A stretch of 64,000 bases of DNA. It comes from Gemmatimonadota bacterium. GTDB lineage: Bacteria > ARS69. The number at the start of each line of letters is the position of its first letter. Position 1 is the first letter of the stretch. The stretch is from NCBI GenBank assembly GCA_030747075.1, contig JASLLL010000005.1, positions 1-64,000 of the forward strand, given 5' to 3'. The notes under the pieces were generated by a model. The model ran no database searches, was not told the DNA's origin, and was given only the letters and a program-made list of their open reading frames with translations. Positions 28,039-37,726 of this stretch are shown here, one piece after another. The position numbers and the translations under genes are program-made.

Positions 28039-28823
28039 GCCGTCTCCTCCGTTCCCGTGAGTTCCGCGAGGCACCCCACCGGGTCCGGCGCGGTCACCAG
28101 AGCCTCGCCGACGAGCACCGCAGACGCGCCGACCCGCTCCACCCGCAGCACATCCTCGCGGGAGGCGATCCCGCTTTCGGAGACCACGCGCACGCCCTCC
28201 GGAAGCATGGCCCCTACGCGCTCCGTGACGGACAGGTCCGTCCGGAAAGTCGACAGGTCCCGGTTGTTCACACCGATCACCTCCACGCCGGCATTCAACG
28301 CGCGTTCCGCTTCCGCTTCCGTGTGAACTTCGACCAGAGGCGTGACCTGCAGCTCGGTGAGGAGCGCGTGAAGATCCGCCAGTGCCCCCTTCTCCAGCAC
28401 CGCCACAATCAGGAGTGCCGCGGACGCCCCCCACGCACGCGCCTCCCAGCACTGGTAGGCATCCACCAGGAAGTCCTTCCGCAGAACCGGCAAGTCCGTT
28501 TCCCTCGCGACGGCCTGGAGGTCGGCGCCACTCCCCGCGAAGTGGTCCCGTTCCGTCAGAACCGAAAGCGCACGCGCCCCGCCCCTCTTGTACGCACGCG
28601 CCAGCTCCACTGGATCGTACGGGTCCAGCAGGACTCCCCGCGAAGGAGACGCGCGCTTCGCCTCGGCGATGACGGAGGTTCCGCGCCGATCCACGGCCGC
28701 GACAAACGACACGGGGTCCGGAGACTCCTCGGCCTGTCGGCGCACTTCCACGGCCGGAATGGCACGCTGGGCTTCCTTCAGGCGGTGCCGCACATCAGCC
28801 AGAATCGCGGGCAGCACACTCAC
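28035..28823 (-). CDS. trpC: Indole-3-glycerol phosphate synthase
   Basis: Converts carboxyphenylaminodeoxyribulose phosphate to indole-3-glycerol phosphate. The 262-aa TIM-barrel protein has [44 protein letters not shown] and [13 protein letters not shown]. It is a stand-alone enzyme, not fused to TrpF; no trpF is in the window. The GTG start shares GTGA with trpD. Confidence 0.97.
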   Translation of the reverse strand: MSVLPAILADVRHRLKEAQRAIPAVEVRRQAEESPDPVSFVAAVDRRGTSVIAEAKRASPSRGVLLDPYDPVELARAYKRGGARALSVLTERDHFAGSGADLQAVARETDLPVLRKDFLVDAYQCWEARAWGASAALLIVAVLEKGALADLHALLTELQVTPLVEVHTEAEAERALNAGVEVIGVNNRDLSTFRTDLSVTERVGAMLPEGVRVVSESGIASREDVLRVERVGASAVLVGEALVTAPDPVGCLAELTGTEETA

Positions 28824-29848
28824 GCCGATTCCGCCCGGAGCGCCGCGAGCAGATGAGCCACCCGTCCTTCGTCCAGCGCGGCCGCCGCTGTCTTGGCTCC
28901 GTCGCGAAAGTCCGCGGCCATCCCGCAGGCAACCAGCGCCAGCGATGCATTCGCGACCACAACGGAGCGCGGAGCCCCCTTCTCCCCGGCGGCAATCCTC
29001 TCCAGGATGCCGGCGTTCATCTCGGCATCTCCACCGGCCAGGTCTTCGCGCTTCACCGGTTCCATCCCGAAGTCCGAGGCGTTCAGCACACCCCTGCGAA
29101 CCTCTCCGTTCGCGACTTCCGCATAGTGGGTAGGGGCACAGAGACTCACTTCATCCAGACCGTCCGCGGAATGCACGACGAACGCGCGCTCCACTCCCAG
29201 CCCCAGAAGCGCCGCCGCCGCCAGGTCCACGATCTCCGGCGAATACACACCCATCACCTGACAGGCGGCCCCCGCCGGATTCGTGAGCGGACCCAGAAGG
29301 TTGAAGACGGTGCGCATGGCCAACTGCCGACGCGGCCCCATCGCGTGACGCATGGCACCATGGAAACGCGGGGCGAACAGGAATCCGAACCCGTGGCGAT
29401 CCACCAGCATTTCCGCGCGCGCGGGTTCCACATCGACCGGGATGCCGAGCGCTTCCAGAACATCCGCGCTGCCGCACTGCGAAGAAACCGACCGATTGCC
29501 GTGCTTTGCCACGGCCGCGCCCGCCGCCGCCACCACCAGGGCCGCTCCGGTCGAGATGTTGAAGGTGCCGGAAGCGTCCCCGCCTGTTCCGCAGGTGTCC
29601 ACCAGCGGAGTGCGCGAGGGCGCAATCCCCGACGCCGCCGCACGCATGGCCCGGGCCGAACCCACGACTTCGTCGACCGTCTCGCCCTTCATCCGGAGTG
29701 CCACAAGATAACCGGCCACCTGCGCGTCGGTGGCCTCGCCCTGCATGATGGCCGCCATGGCGCCCTCGGCGGTCGCGGAGTCGAGCGAACTCCCGGACAC
29801 CACACGCTCAATCGCGTCCCGAAGTGCGCCGCTGCCGGAGTGGGTCAT
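28820..29848 (-). CDS. trpD: Anthranilate phosphoribosyltransferase
   Basis: Transfers phosphoribose from PRPP to anthranilate. The 342-aa protein has the PRPP loop DTCGTGGDASGTFNISTGAA, KHGNRSVSSQCGSADVLEALG and PRRQLAMRTVFNLLGPLTNP. It lies six bases after trpG and overlaps trpC by four bases in a tightly packed trpE-G-D-C-B run. Confidence 0.97.
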   Translation of the reverse strand: MTHSGSGALRDAIERVVSGSSLDSATAEGAMAAIMQGEATDAQVAGYLVALRMKGETVDEVVGSARAMRAAASGIAPSRTPLVDTCGTGGDASGTFNISTGAALVVAAAGAAVAKHGNRSVSSQCGSADVLEALGIPVDVEPARAEMLVDRHGFGFLFAPRFHGAMRHAMGPRRQLAMRTVFNLLGPLTNPAGAACQVMGVYSPEIVDLAAAALLGLGVERAFVVHSADGLDEVSLCAPTHYAEVANGEVRRGVLNASDFGMEPVKREDLAGGDAEMNAGILERIAAGEKGAPRSVVVANASLALVACGMAADFRDGAKTAAAALDEGRVAHLLAALRAESA

Positions 29849-29854
29849 TCCGGC

Positions 29855-30418
29855 CTACAGTTCGAGGAAGTTCCGGAGGATGGCCTTCCCCCCCGGCGTA
29901 AGGATGGACTCCGGATGAAACTGCACGCCGTGGATCGGATACTTCCGGTGGCGCAGTCCCATGATCTCCTGGTCCGCCGTCCAGGCCGTGACCAGGAGGT
30001 CCTCCGGCAGGGAATCCTTGTCCACGATCAGCGAGTGATAGCGCGTGGCCTCGACAGGATTCTCCACGCTGCGGAAAATGTCCCTCCCGTTGTGGATCAC
30101 GCGGGAGGTCTTCCCATGCAGGAGCCTGTCCGCAGGCACGATCCGCGCCCCCCACGCAACCGCAATGGCCTGGTGCCCCAGACATACGCCCAGAAGCGGG
30201 ATCTTCGGGCCGAGAGTCTGGACCAGGCCCACGCTGATCCCCGCATCCTCGGGGCGTCCGGGACCCGGCGAGATCACGATGCGCTCGGGATTCATACGAC
30301 GAATCGCGGCAAGGCTCACGGCATCGTTCCGCAGCACCTTCGGGTCCGCACCCAGTTCCCCGAGGTACTGCACAAGGTTGAATGTGAAAGAGTCGTAGTT
30401 GTCGAGGACGAGAATCAT
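29855..30418 (-). CDS. trpG: Anthranilate synthase component II (glutamine amidotransferase)
   Basis: Supplies ammonia from glutamine to TrpE; may double as PabA for folate synthesis. The 187-aa class I amidotransferase keeps its catalytic triad: Cys in LGVCLGHQAIA and His/Glu in VQFHPESI. ATG 30418 overlaps the trpE stop (ATGA). The N-terminus MILVLDNYDSFTFNLVQYL is diagnostic for TrpG/PabA. Confidence 0.96.
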   Translation of the reverse strand: MILVLDNYDSFTFNLVQYLGELGADPKVLRNDAVSLAAIRRMNPERIVISPGPGRPEDAGISVGLVQTLGPKIPLLGVCLGHQAIAVAWGARIVPADRLLHGKTSRVIHNGRDIFRSVENPVEATRYHSLIVDKDSLPEDLLVTAWTADQEIMGLRHRKYPIHGVQFHPESILTPGGKAILRNFLEL

Positions 30419-31908
30419 CCCGATCTCCTCCTGCGTGAAGTGCCACTTTCGGCGGCTTCCACCGCTGCGAAGAGCGCACGCGCCTTGTTCACCGTTTCCC
30501 GGTACTCCCGCTCGGGATCCGAATCCGCGACAATCCCGGCGCCGCATCCCACATAGATGCGCCCCCTCTCCACAAGCGCCGTCCGAATCGCGATACAGGT
30601 GTCCAGGCTGCCACCGAAGGAGAGGTAGCCCACCGCTCCTGCGTACACGCCTCGTCGAATCGGTTCCAGATCCTCAATGATCTCCATCGCCCGCACCTTC
30701 GGGGCTCCGCTTACCGTTCCGGCCGGGAAGCACGCCTTCAGGGAATCCAGCGGGCCGACCCCGCGACGCACCTTCCCCACCACATTGGAAACGATGTGCA
30801 TCACATGGGAGTAACGCTCCACATTCATGAACTCCGTCACATTCACCGAGCCGAACTCCGCCACACGCCCGACATCATTTCGGCCGAGATCGACCAGCAT
30901 GACATGTTCCGCGCACTCCTTCGGGTCCGAGATCAGCTCTTCCTCCAGGCGCCGATCGTCCAGGGAATCCGCGCCGCGAGGACGCGTTCCGGCAATCGGG
31001 CGCACTTCCACTTCGCCGTGCTGGTGCCGTACGAGCACCTCCGGCGACGACCCGACGATGTGTCGATCGTCCATGCGGAGGTAGTACATGTAGGACGAAG
31101 GGTTGATCACGCGAAGCGAACGGTAGACTTCGAATGGATCACACTTCAGAGATTTCTCAAACCGCTGGCTCAGCACCACCTGCACCACATCTCCGGCCAG
31201 AATGTGCTTCTTGGCTTTACGCACCGCGCTTCGGAAAGCCGCAGGTCTGATGGAACTTCGGAAGCGTCGTGCCGTGCCGCGGCTCGGGGGGCGGGTCTCC
31301 CGCTCAGGGAGCGCGGTCTTCAGGCGAGCCACCACTTCATCAATGCGCTCCAGCGTCTTTCGATAAGTTCGCTCGGCATCCTTCCCGGCAGGCATGCTGG
31401 AGATGATCTTCATCGTCAGCGTAAGGTTGTCGAAGACCACCACGGTGTCCGCCAACATGAAGACGGCGTCGGGGATGCCCAGATCATCGTCGGCCTGTCG
31501 GGGGAGCTTCTCCAGGCTGCGCACCGCGTCATACGAGACGAAACCGACGGCGCCGCCCCAGAACGGCGGCAGCCCCTCCAACTCCACAGGACGCTGCCGA
31601 CGCTGCCATCGACCCAGTTCGGCAAGCGGATCGTCCGAACGAATCCGACGCACTCGATTCCCGGTGCGGATTTCCACGGTGGAACCGCGAATCGTCAGAA
31701 TGGAGGACGGGTCCGTGCCGAGTAAGGAGTACCGCGACCACTTCTCCCCGCTCTCCACGCTCTCCAGAAGAAAAGCGTAGGGACCGGTGGCCACCTTCAG
31801 GAAGGTAGACACGGGCGTCTCCGTGTCTGCGAGAATCTCGCGAACCACGGGCACGCGTCGGCCTGGCCTGGCCAGTTTGCGGAACTCCGCCAGCCCGGGG
31901 GTGATCAT
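30415..31908 (-). CDS. trpE: Anthranilate synthase component I
   Basis: Makes anthranilate from chorismate, the committed step of tryptophan synthesis. The 497-aa length is typical. The N-terminal domain has the tryptophan-inhibition motif LLES (in FLLESVESGEKWSRYS), so feedback control is likely. The chorismate-binding domain has PIAGTRPRG, DLGRNDVGRV and GTVSGAPKVRAMEIIE. ATG 31908 overlaps the pgsA stop. No leader peptide or T-box is possible immediately upstream, since recN-pgsA run directly into it. Confidence 0.97.
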   Translation of the reverse strand: MITPGLAEFRKLARPGRRVPVVREILADTETPVSTFLKVATGPYAFLLESVESGEKWSRYSLLGTDPSSILTIRGSTVEIRTGNRVRRIRSDDPLAELGRWQRRQRPVELEGLPPFWGGAVGFVSYDAVRSLEKLPRQADDDLGIPDAVFMLADTVVVFDNLTLTMKIISSMPAGKDAERTYRKTLERIDEVVARLKTALPERETRPPSRGTARRFRSSIRPAAFRSAVRKAKKHILAGDVVQVVLSQRFEKSLKCDPFEVYRSLRVINPSSYMYYLRMDDRHIVGSSPEVLVRHQHGEVEVRPIAGTRPRGADSLDDRRLEEELISDPKECAEHVMLVDLGRNDVGRVAEFGSVNVTEFMNVERYSHVMHIVSNVVGKVRRGVGPLDSLKACFPAGTVSGAPKVRAMEIIEDLEPIRRGVYAGAVGYLSFGGSLDTCIAIRTALVERGRIYVGCGAGIVADSDPEREYRETVNKARALFAAVEAAESGTSRRRRSG

Positions 31909-32423
31909 GCCCGCTCCTCCCCGACTGCACCGACTGGTGACTGACAGGCGTAGGTGAGGCCCGCCAGCACATAGAGCACCACCACCCACGGGCCGGCCGC
32001 ATCAAAGAACGGCCACTCGACAGCCATGCCGAGAGCGTAGATTCCCAGAAGAGCGAATGCCGTCTTTCCCGGGCGGTTGGAGACCGGCGTTCCCTTTCCT
32101 GCACGAATCCGCCGGACAGCCCACGCCACAATCGCCAGATCCCGCGCGACCACGACTGCGAGAAGCTCCTTCGGAACCTGCCCCTTTGCGACCAGTGCGC
32201 CCAGCACACCCACCGCGAAGATCTTGTCCGCCACCGGATCCAGCGCCCTTCCAAACTCGGTGACCTGCCGGGACCGGCGTGCCAGCCAGCCGTCGAGGAC
32301 ATCCGTCAGAAGAGCCACTCCGACCGTCGCGAACGCCACTTCCCGATTCCCGGACAGGATCCCCCACATGGCCAGCGGAACCAGCAGGATTCGCAGGCAG
32401 GACAGCCCGTTCGGGGCATTCAA
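31905..32423 (-). CDS. pgsA: CDP-alcohol phosphatidyltransferase, PgsA-like
   Basis: Membrane enzyme of phospholipid synthesis, most likely CDP-diacylglycerol-glycerol-3-phosphate phosphatidyltransferase. The 172-aa protein has the family motif DG-x2-AR-x8-G-x3-D-x3-D in DGWLARRSRQVTEFGRALDP and following residues, and about four helices. I chose TTG 32423, which shares TTGA with the recN stop; the open frame upstream is a recN shadow. An ATG near the N-terminus is lacking. Substrate is inferred. Confidence 0.85.
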   Translation of the reverse strand: MNAPNGLSCLRILLVPLAMWGILSGNREVAFATVGVALLTDVLDGWLARRSRQVTEFGRALDPVADKIFAVGVLGALVAKGQVPKELLAVVVARDLAIVAWAVRRIRAGKGTPVSNRPGKTAFALLGIYALGMAVEWPFFDAAGPWVVVLYVLAGLTYACQSPVGAVGEERA

Positions 32424-34117
32424 GGAGCGACCGCCCCCAGCAACTCCCGGGCGTGTTCCACGGCAGCTCCGTCCCCTCCCCCGAGCATCCGGGCCACTTC
32501 CCGCACTCTCTCCTCCCCCTCGACCGGCTCCACCAGCGAGAGGGTCCGGTTCTCCCGCTCCACCTTCCGAACGGCGAAGTGCGTCGTCGCCCGTGCCGCA
32601 ATCGGAGCCAGATGGGTGATCGAGATGACCTGTCCGCGAGAGGAAAGCTCCGCAAGCATCTCCGCGACGCGTCCGGCCACGACTCCACCGATTCCCGCGT
32701 CGATCTCGTCGAAGACCATCGTCCCCGGACACCGGGTCGTGCCGAGCGCAGACTTCAGCGCCAGCATGACGCGGGAGATCTCCCCTCCGGAGGCGATGGC
32801 ACGCAGCGCGCCCGGCTTCTCTCCCGGGTTTGCCGACAGGAGAAACTCCCCCTCGTCGAATCCTCGCCGACTCGCCTTCGGCCGGTCTTCTCCGATGCAA
32901 ACGACCTCTCCCTTCTCCAGCGGACGCACGAGGGTCCGGAACACGGTGCCCCGCATCCCGAGACTCTTCAGCGCGTCCTCCACGGCGGCATCCAGCTGTG
33001 ATGCAGCCTCTTGCCGCCTCGCGGTCAGGTCCGCTCCTGCGGCGGCGATCGTAGCAGAGATCTTCCCGACCCGCTCCCGCAAACCCCCGACCCGTTCCCG
33101 GGCCGCCTGAGGATCCGCCACTTCCTCCGCAAGGCGCTTCTGCTCGCGAAGCAGATCCTCTTCCTCGGGACCGTACTTCACAAGAAGATCTTCGATCCGC
33201 CGAATCCGCCCCCGAACCTCCTCCAGCCGGGCGGGGTCATCGACCGCCCCGTCTCCGGCGCGTCGCGCATCATCCGCGAGATCCCCCACGCGAACCACCA
33301 CCTCCGCGAGCCCCTCCGCCAGCGCCTCCCACTGCGGATCGTGCCGGGCGGCCTCCGCGGCGGCTCCTTCCAGCGCGGCCACCTCATCGTGAATCGAGCC
33401 GTCTCGCTCCCGAAGAGTGTCCACCAGCCGCGAAGAGGTCTCCCGCAGGAACTCCGCCTGCTCCAGTCTGCTTCGAAGTGTACGCGACTCCGCCAGTTCT
33501 CCGGGCTGAACAGCCGCATCCTCCAGTTCCTTCCACTGGAACCGGACCCACTCCTCACGCTCGCGACAATCGCGAAGCGCCTCCTCGGCGCTCTCCAGTT
33601 CTGCAATGGCCGCACGAAGCTCATCGAACGCCGCGGCGAACCCGGCCCGCAGCCCCAGGAGCCCGGCGAAGGCGTCGAGCATGTCCAGCTGGAAGGATGG
33701 GCGCAGAAGCGATTGATGATCGTGCTGCCCGTGCAGGTCGATCAGGAACTCTCCCGCGCGAACCAACGCGGAACGGGGAATCGCCCGGCCATTCGCCCGG
33801 CATCGGCCCCGCCCGCCCGGCACGATTTCACGACGGAGAATCAGCTCCCCGTCCTCCGCCTCGATATCCAGCTCCCGAAGCGCGTCCACCACCCATCCCT
33901 CGGGGTCCAGTTCGAAGACGCCCTCCACGACCGCCCTCTCCGCGCCCGCGCGGACCGTCTCCGATCCCGCACGATCGCCCAGGAGAAGACGCAGCCCCCC
34001 CGTCAGGAGCGACTTGCCCGCTCCCGTCTCTCCGGAGAGGACATGGAGCCCCGGGCCGAAGCGAATCGTGATTCGGGAGATGATCGCCATGTCCCGGATG
34101 GAAAGCTCGGTCAGCAC
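32420..34117 (-). CDS. recN: DNA repair protein RecN
   Basis: SMC-like ATPase acting in double-strand-break repair. The 565-aa protein has Walker A SGETGAGKSLL near the N-terminus, a long central coiled coil (about residues 150-350), and Walker B TMVFDEIDAGIGG near the C-terminus. I chose GTG 34117 because it gives the family start VLTELSIRDMAII; a GTG at 34171 overlapping dxs by 26 bases is an alternative. It lies between dxs and pgsA. Confidence 0.94.
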   Translation of the reverse strand: MLTELSIRDMAIISRITIRFGPGLHVLSGETGAGKSLLTGGLRLLLGDRAGSETVRAGAERAVVEGVFELDPEGWVVDALRELDIEAEDGELILRREIVPGGRGRCRANGRAIPRSALVRAGEFLIDLHGQHDHQSLLRPSFQLDMLDAFAGLLGLRAGFAAAFDELRAAIAELESAEEALRDCREREEWVRFQWKELEDAAVQPGELAESRTLRSRLEQAEFLRETSSRLVDTLRERDGSIHDEVAALEGAAAEAARHDPQWEALAEGLAEVVVRVGDLADDARRAGDGAVDDPARLEEVRGRIRRIEDLLVKYGPEEEDLLREQKRLAEEVADPQAARERVGGLRERVGKISATIAAAGADLTARRQEAASQLDAAVEDALKSLGMRGTVFRTLVRPLEKGEVVCIGEDRPKASRRGFDEGEFLLSANPGEKPGALRAIASGGEISRVMLALKSALGTTRCPGTMVFDEIDAGIGGVVAGRVAEMLAELSSRGQVISITHLAPIAARATTHFAVRKVERENRTLSLVEPVEGEERVREVARMLGGGDGAAVEHARELLGAVAP

Positions 34118-34145
34118 GGCCCCACCCCCTCCCGGGAATGCCGGG

Positions 34146-36074
34146 TCAGCTTCGGCCGGGGAGTTGAACACGCCCCGCAGTCTCCAGTAGGCTCAGTGCG
34201 CGCCCGACCACCGTGTCCACGCCGAGACCCGCCATTTCGCGAAGAAGCTCCGGTCGCCCATGTTCCACATAGAAGTCGCCGATGCCGACACAGGACAGTC
34301 GAACATCGTGGGCGCCGCTCTCGGTGAGGAGCTCTCCGACCGCGCTTCCGAACCCGCACGCCTTCTGCGACTCCTCAAGCGTGACGATGCACCCCGTGGT
34401 CCTGCCAAGATCCAGAATGAGCTCGGCATCGAGCGGCTTCACGAAGCGCGCGTCCACGACTGCGGCGGAGACACCTTGTGTCGCCAGTTCAGCGGCTGCG
34501 CTCCGCGCCGTACCCACCATGGACCCCAGTGCCAGAAGCAGAACATCCGAACCGTCCTGCAGGATCTCCGCCTTCCCGATCGGGATCTGTCGGAACTCAG
34601 CATCCACGGCCACACCCAGCCCCGCGCCGCGGGGATATCGCAGAGCCGTCGGGCCTCCATCGTGACAGAGTTGCGTGTAGAGCATGTTGCGCAGTTCATT
34701 CTCATCCCGGGGCGCCATCATGACCATCCCGGGGAGCATCCGTAGGAATCCCGGATCGAAAACACCATGGTGCGTCGGGCCGTCGTCCCCGACCAGTCCC
34801 CCTCGATCCATCACGAACCGAACCGGCAGTCCCTGAAGCGCCACATCGTGCGCCACCTGATCGAACCCTCGCTGCAGGAAGGTGGAGTAGATCGCGCAGA
34901 ACGGCTTGATCCCTTCGCAGGCGAGACCCGCCGCGAAAGTGACCGCGTGCTGCTCCGCGATTCCCACATCAAAGAAGCGGTCCGGAAAGCGATCCGCGAA
35001 TCCTGCGGTACCCGTTCCGTCCGGCATGGCTGCCGTGATCGCCACCACATCCGGGTCCAGTTCCGCCAGTTCCACCAGCGCCGAACCGAAGACACTCGTA
35101 TACGAAGGCGCCTCCGGGGCCGTTCCCTCCGGCACCGGGGCCTTCTGCGGCGACATCCCGTGCGCCCGCGTCTTGGAGGTGGCCGCTGAAGGGAAACCGC
35201 GCCCCTTCTCCGTGACCGCATGGAGAAGGACCGGACCGCGCTGTCCCTTCAGGTGCCGCAGTGTCTCAAGAACCTCCGGGAGATCGTGACCGTCGATGGG
35301 GCCGTAGTACTTGAAGCCGAGTTCCTCAAACATCACGCCCGGCACGACCAGGTTTGTCAGGCTCTCCTTGATCCGACGGCCCATTTCCTGCGCGCGCCGC
35401 CCCGCCCGGGGAATGCGGCCGATCAGTTCATAGACATCTTCCTCCAGACGGCGGTAAAGCGGTCGCGAGGTGAGGCGTGTCAGGTAGGTGGAGAGCGCCC
35501 CGACATTCCGGGAGATGGACCATTCGTTGTCGTTGAGGATCACCACGAGATTGCTCCGCAGATGTCCCGCCTGATTCAGTGCTTCAAACGCCATCCCCGC
35601 GGTGAGCCCGCCATCTCCAATCACACACACCACGCGGGAGTCGTCACCGCGAAGGCCGCGTGCCGCCGCCAGTCCCAGCCCTGCTGAAATGGAGGTTCCC
35701 GCGTGCCCGACTCCGAACGCATCGTGTTCGCTTTCGCTGCGATTGGGGAACCCGCACAGCCCGCCATGCTGGCGCAGCGTCTGGAAGCGGTCGCGGCGAC
35801 CGGTCAGAAGCTTGTGTCCGTACGCCTGATGTCCGACATCCCAGACGACCGGATCCCGGGGCGAGTCAAAGACGGCGTGAATCGCGACTGTCAGCTCCAC
35901 CGTCCCCAGCGAAGCGCCCAGATGCCCGCCGGTCCGGGAGACCGTGCGAATGATCTCCTCGCGGATCTCCGCACACAGTACCGTCAAGTCCTTCAGCTCC
36001 AGCGAGCGAAGGTCCGCAGGCGTTTCGATTCGATCCAGAACCCGGCTCACAGTCTCTCCCTGCAGGTCAGCCAT
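34146..36074 (-). CDS. dxs: 1-deoxy-D-xylulose-5-phosphate synthase
   Basis: TPP enzyme condensing pyruvate and glyceraldehyde-3-phosphate at the start of the MEP isoprenoid pathway. The 642-aa protein shows GHQAYGHKLLTGR, the TPP motif VIGDGGLTAGMAFEALNQAG, GPIDGHDLPEV and DRGGLVGDDGPTHHG. ATG 36074 overlaps the preceding PAP2 gene by eight bases. ispA, whose product uses MEP-pathway C5 units, is two genes upstream. Confidence 0.98.
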   Translation of the reverse strand: MADLQGETVSRVLDRIETPADLRSLELKDLTVLCAEIREEIIRTVSRTGGHLGASLGTVELTVAIHAVFDSPRDPVVWDVGHQAYGHKLLTGRRDRFQTLRQHGGLCGFPNRSESEHDAFGVGHAGTSISAGLGLAAARGLRGDDSRVVCVIGDGGLTAGMAFEALNQAGHLRSNLVVILNDNEWSISRNVGALSTYLTRLTSRPLYRRLEEDVYELIGRIPRAGRRAQEMGRRIKESLTNLVVPGVMFEELGFKYYGPIDGHDLPEVLETLRHLKGQRGPVLLHAVTEKGRGFPSAATSKTRAHGMSPQKAPVPEGTAPEAPSYTSVFGSALVELAELDPDVVAITAAMPDGTGTAGFADRFPDRFFDVGIAEQHAVTFAAGLACEGIKPFCAIYSTFLQRGFDQVAHDVALQGLPVRFVMDRGGLVGDDGPTHHGVFDPGFLRMLPGMVMMAPRDENELRNMLYTQLCHDGGPTALRYPRGAGLGVAVDAEFRQIPIGKAEILQDGSDVLLLALGSMVGTARSAAAELATQGVSAAVVDARFVKPLDAELILDLGRTTGCIVTLEESQKACGFGSAVGELLTESGAHDVRLSCVGIGDFYVEHGRPELLREMAGLGVDTVVGRALSLLETAGRVQLPGRS

Positions 36075-36531
36075 GCCACGATCCGACTCCCCCGAAGAGC
36101 ACCGCAAAAGCGACTCCCAGAGCAGCCCCCGCCAGAACTTCGAACGGCGTATGTCCCAGCAGCTCCAGCAGGCGCTCTTCGCGCACCTTCCCGGACATCT
36201 GGAGATCGTCCACGATCTTGTTGAGCACTTCGGCCTGCCTTCCGGCCGACCGGCGAATACCCGCCGCATCGTACATGGTCAGGAGGCTGAAGAACAACGC
36301 CATCCCGAAAACGGGCGAGCGCAACCCTTCCTGAATGCCCACGCCTGTCGAAAGTGCGGCCACTGATGCGGAATGCGCACTCGGCTTTCCGCCCAGTTCG
36401 ACGAGCCGCTTGAAGTTGACGCGACTCTCTCCGACCACCGTCCAGACGAACTTGATGATCTGCGCGGTCGCAGCGCTGCCCATCGCCAGCACAAACGGCC
36501 CGCTCAGCGGAGAAGATGCCATCATATCCAT
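36067..36531 (-). CDS. Divergent PAP2 family membrane protein (DUF212, YuiD-like)
   Basis: A small membrane protein of 154 aa from the divergent PAP2 family. The characteristic segment runs from QIIKFVWTVVGESRVNF through GGKPSAHSASVAALSTGVG to FGMALFFSLLTMYDAAGIRR, with a C-terminal LGHTPFEVLAGAALGV. These conserved polar residues resemble the acid-phosphatase signature of PAP2. Placed between ispA and dxs, it could act on isoprenoid or lipid phosphates; that is inference from position. Confidence 0.88.
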   Translation of the reverse strand: MDMMASSPLSGPFVLAMGSAATAQIIKFVWTVVGESRVNFKRLVELGGKPSAHSASVAALSTGVGIQEGLRSPVFGMALFFSLLTMYDAAGIRRSAGRQAEVLNKIVDDLQMSGKVREERLLELLGHTPFEVLAGAALGVAFAVLFGGVGSWHG

Positions 36532-36579
36532 GTCAGTTCCAACCCTCTTCGTGCTCGCGGAGGCCCAGCCCCCGGCTTC

Positions 36580-37467
36580 TCAGCGATCTCTGTCCTTCAC
36601 AAAACGCACCAGTGCGGCCAGCCCCTCGCCGCTCTCTCCAAAACCATCTGCCAGTTTCACCGCCTCCTCGACCAGCGAAGCCAGCACTCGCCGCGACTCC
36701 TCTTCCCCCAGAATGCCCGGGCCGGTGGCCTTGCCGAGCGCGCGGTCTCTTCCCGCATCCTTGCCCAGGTCATCGCGGGATCCCGTCTCGTCCAGGAGAT
36801 CATCCGCAATCTGGAAGGCATACCCCGCCGCAGCGCCGAATCGCCTGAGTACATCCAGCAAGTCCGCGTTCGCTCCTCCCGCCAGACCGCCCAGCTGACA
36901 CGACGCCTCGAAGAGCGCACCCGTCTTCCGAGTATGGATCTCCCGAAGCTCCGCCAGTTCCACACCGGTCTTTCGCTCCGCCGCCAGATCCAAAGCCTGC
37001 CCGCCCACCATTCCGTGCGCGCCCGCGGCCTGCGCGAGCGCCGCGACCATCTCCAGCGTCCTCTTCGGCGGCGTCGGGCCGCCCCCGTCCGTCAGCACTC
37101 CGAACGCACGCGTCAGGAGAGCATCTCCGGCCAGCACCGCCATGGCCTCTCCATGAACACGATGATTCGTGGGCACGCCGCGGCGGAAATCGTCATCGTC
37201 CATGCACGGGAGATCGTCGTGGATGAGCGAATAGGTGTGCACCAGTTCCAGCGCTGTCGCGGCAGCGACGGCATCTTCCGCGCGGCCACCCACCGCCTCA
37301 CAGGAGGCAAGACACAAGGCCGGGCGAATCCGCTTGCCCTTCGCGAGAAGACTGTACCGCATCGCGTCGTGAAGCGGCCGAAGAGAGGCCACATCCGACG
37401 CGATGGCCGCTTCCAGCGCGGGATTCACCAGGTCCGCAACTCTGGACAGAAGCGAGGCGATCTTCAT
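36580..37467 (-). CDS. ispA: Polyprenyl synthetase, farnesyl/geranylgeranyl diphosphate synthase type
   Basis: Chain-elongating prenyltransferase, 295 aa. The first Asp-rich motif is LIHDDLPCMDDDDFRRG and the second FQIADDLLDETG, both complete; GKRIRPALCLASCEAVGG precedes the first. ATG 37467 begins four bases after the xseB stop. Chain length (C15 or C20) is not certain from sequence. The xseA-xseB-ispA-dxs cluster is common in bacteria. Confidence 0.94.
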   Translation of the reverse strand: MKIASLLSRVADLVNPALEAAIASDVASLRPLHDAMRYSLLAKGKRIRPALCLASCEAVGGRAEDAVAAATALELVHTYSLIHDDLPCMDDDDFRRGVPTNHRVHGEAMAVLAGDALLTRAFGVLTDGGGPTPPKRTLEMVAALAQAAGAHGMVGGQALDLAAERKTGVELAELREIHTRKTGALFEASCQLGGLAGGANADLLDVLRRFGAAAGYAFQIADDLLDETGSRDDLGKDAGRDRALGKATGPGILGEEESRRVLASLVEEAVKLADGFGESGEGLAALVRFVKDRDR

Positions 37468-37471
37468 GGGG

Positions 37472-37726
37472 TCAGGCCTCCGACGCTTCCGCACCGAAGA
37501 GGTCCAGCGTGACTTTCCCGTCTTCTTCACGAACGAGACGCTTCACGCGATTCTCCGCCACCGAGAGCATCTCATGGCACGCGCGACTGAGCGCCACGCC
37601 TTCCTCAAACAACCCGAGCCCCTCGGCCAGCGGCGCCTCTCCTGTTTCCAGAAGGGCGACGATCTCCTCCAGTCGGGCCAGCGACTCCTCGAAAGTCCCG
37701 GCCGCCTTCTTGTCATCAGCTCCCAT
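37472..37726 (-). CDS. xseB: Exodeoxyribonuclease VII small subunit
   Basis: Short helical subunit (84 aa) that binds the XseA large subunit. The family pattern is clear: FEESLARLEEIVALLETGEAPLAEGL followed by LFEEGVALSRACHEML. ATG 37726 has GGAAGGAG six bases upstream and overlaps the xseA stop by 11 bases. A longer start at 37759 is possible but has no visible ribosome site. Confidence 0.95.
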   Translation of the reverse strand: MGADDKKAAGTFEESLARLEEIVALLETGEAPLAEGLGLFEEGVALSRACHEMLSVAENRVKRLVREEDGKVTLDLFGAEASEA

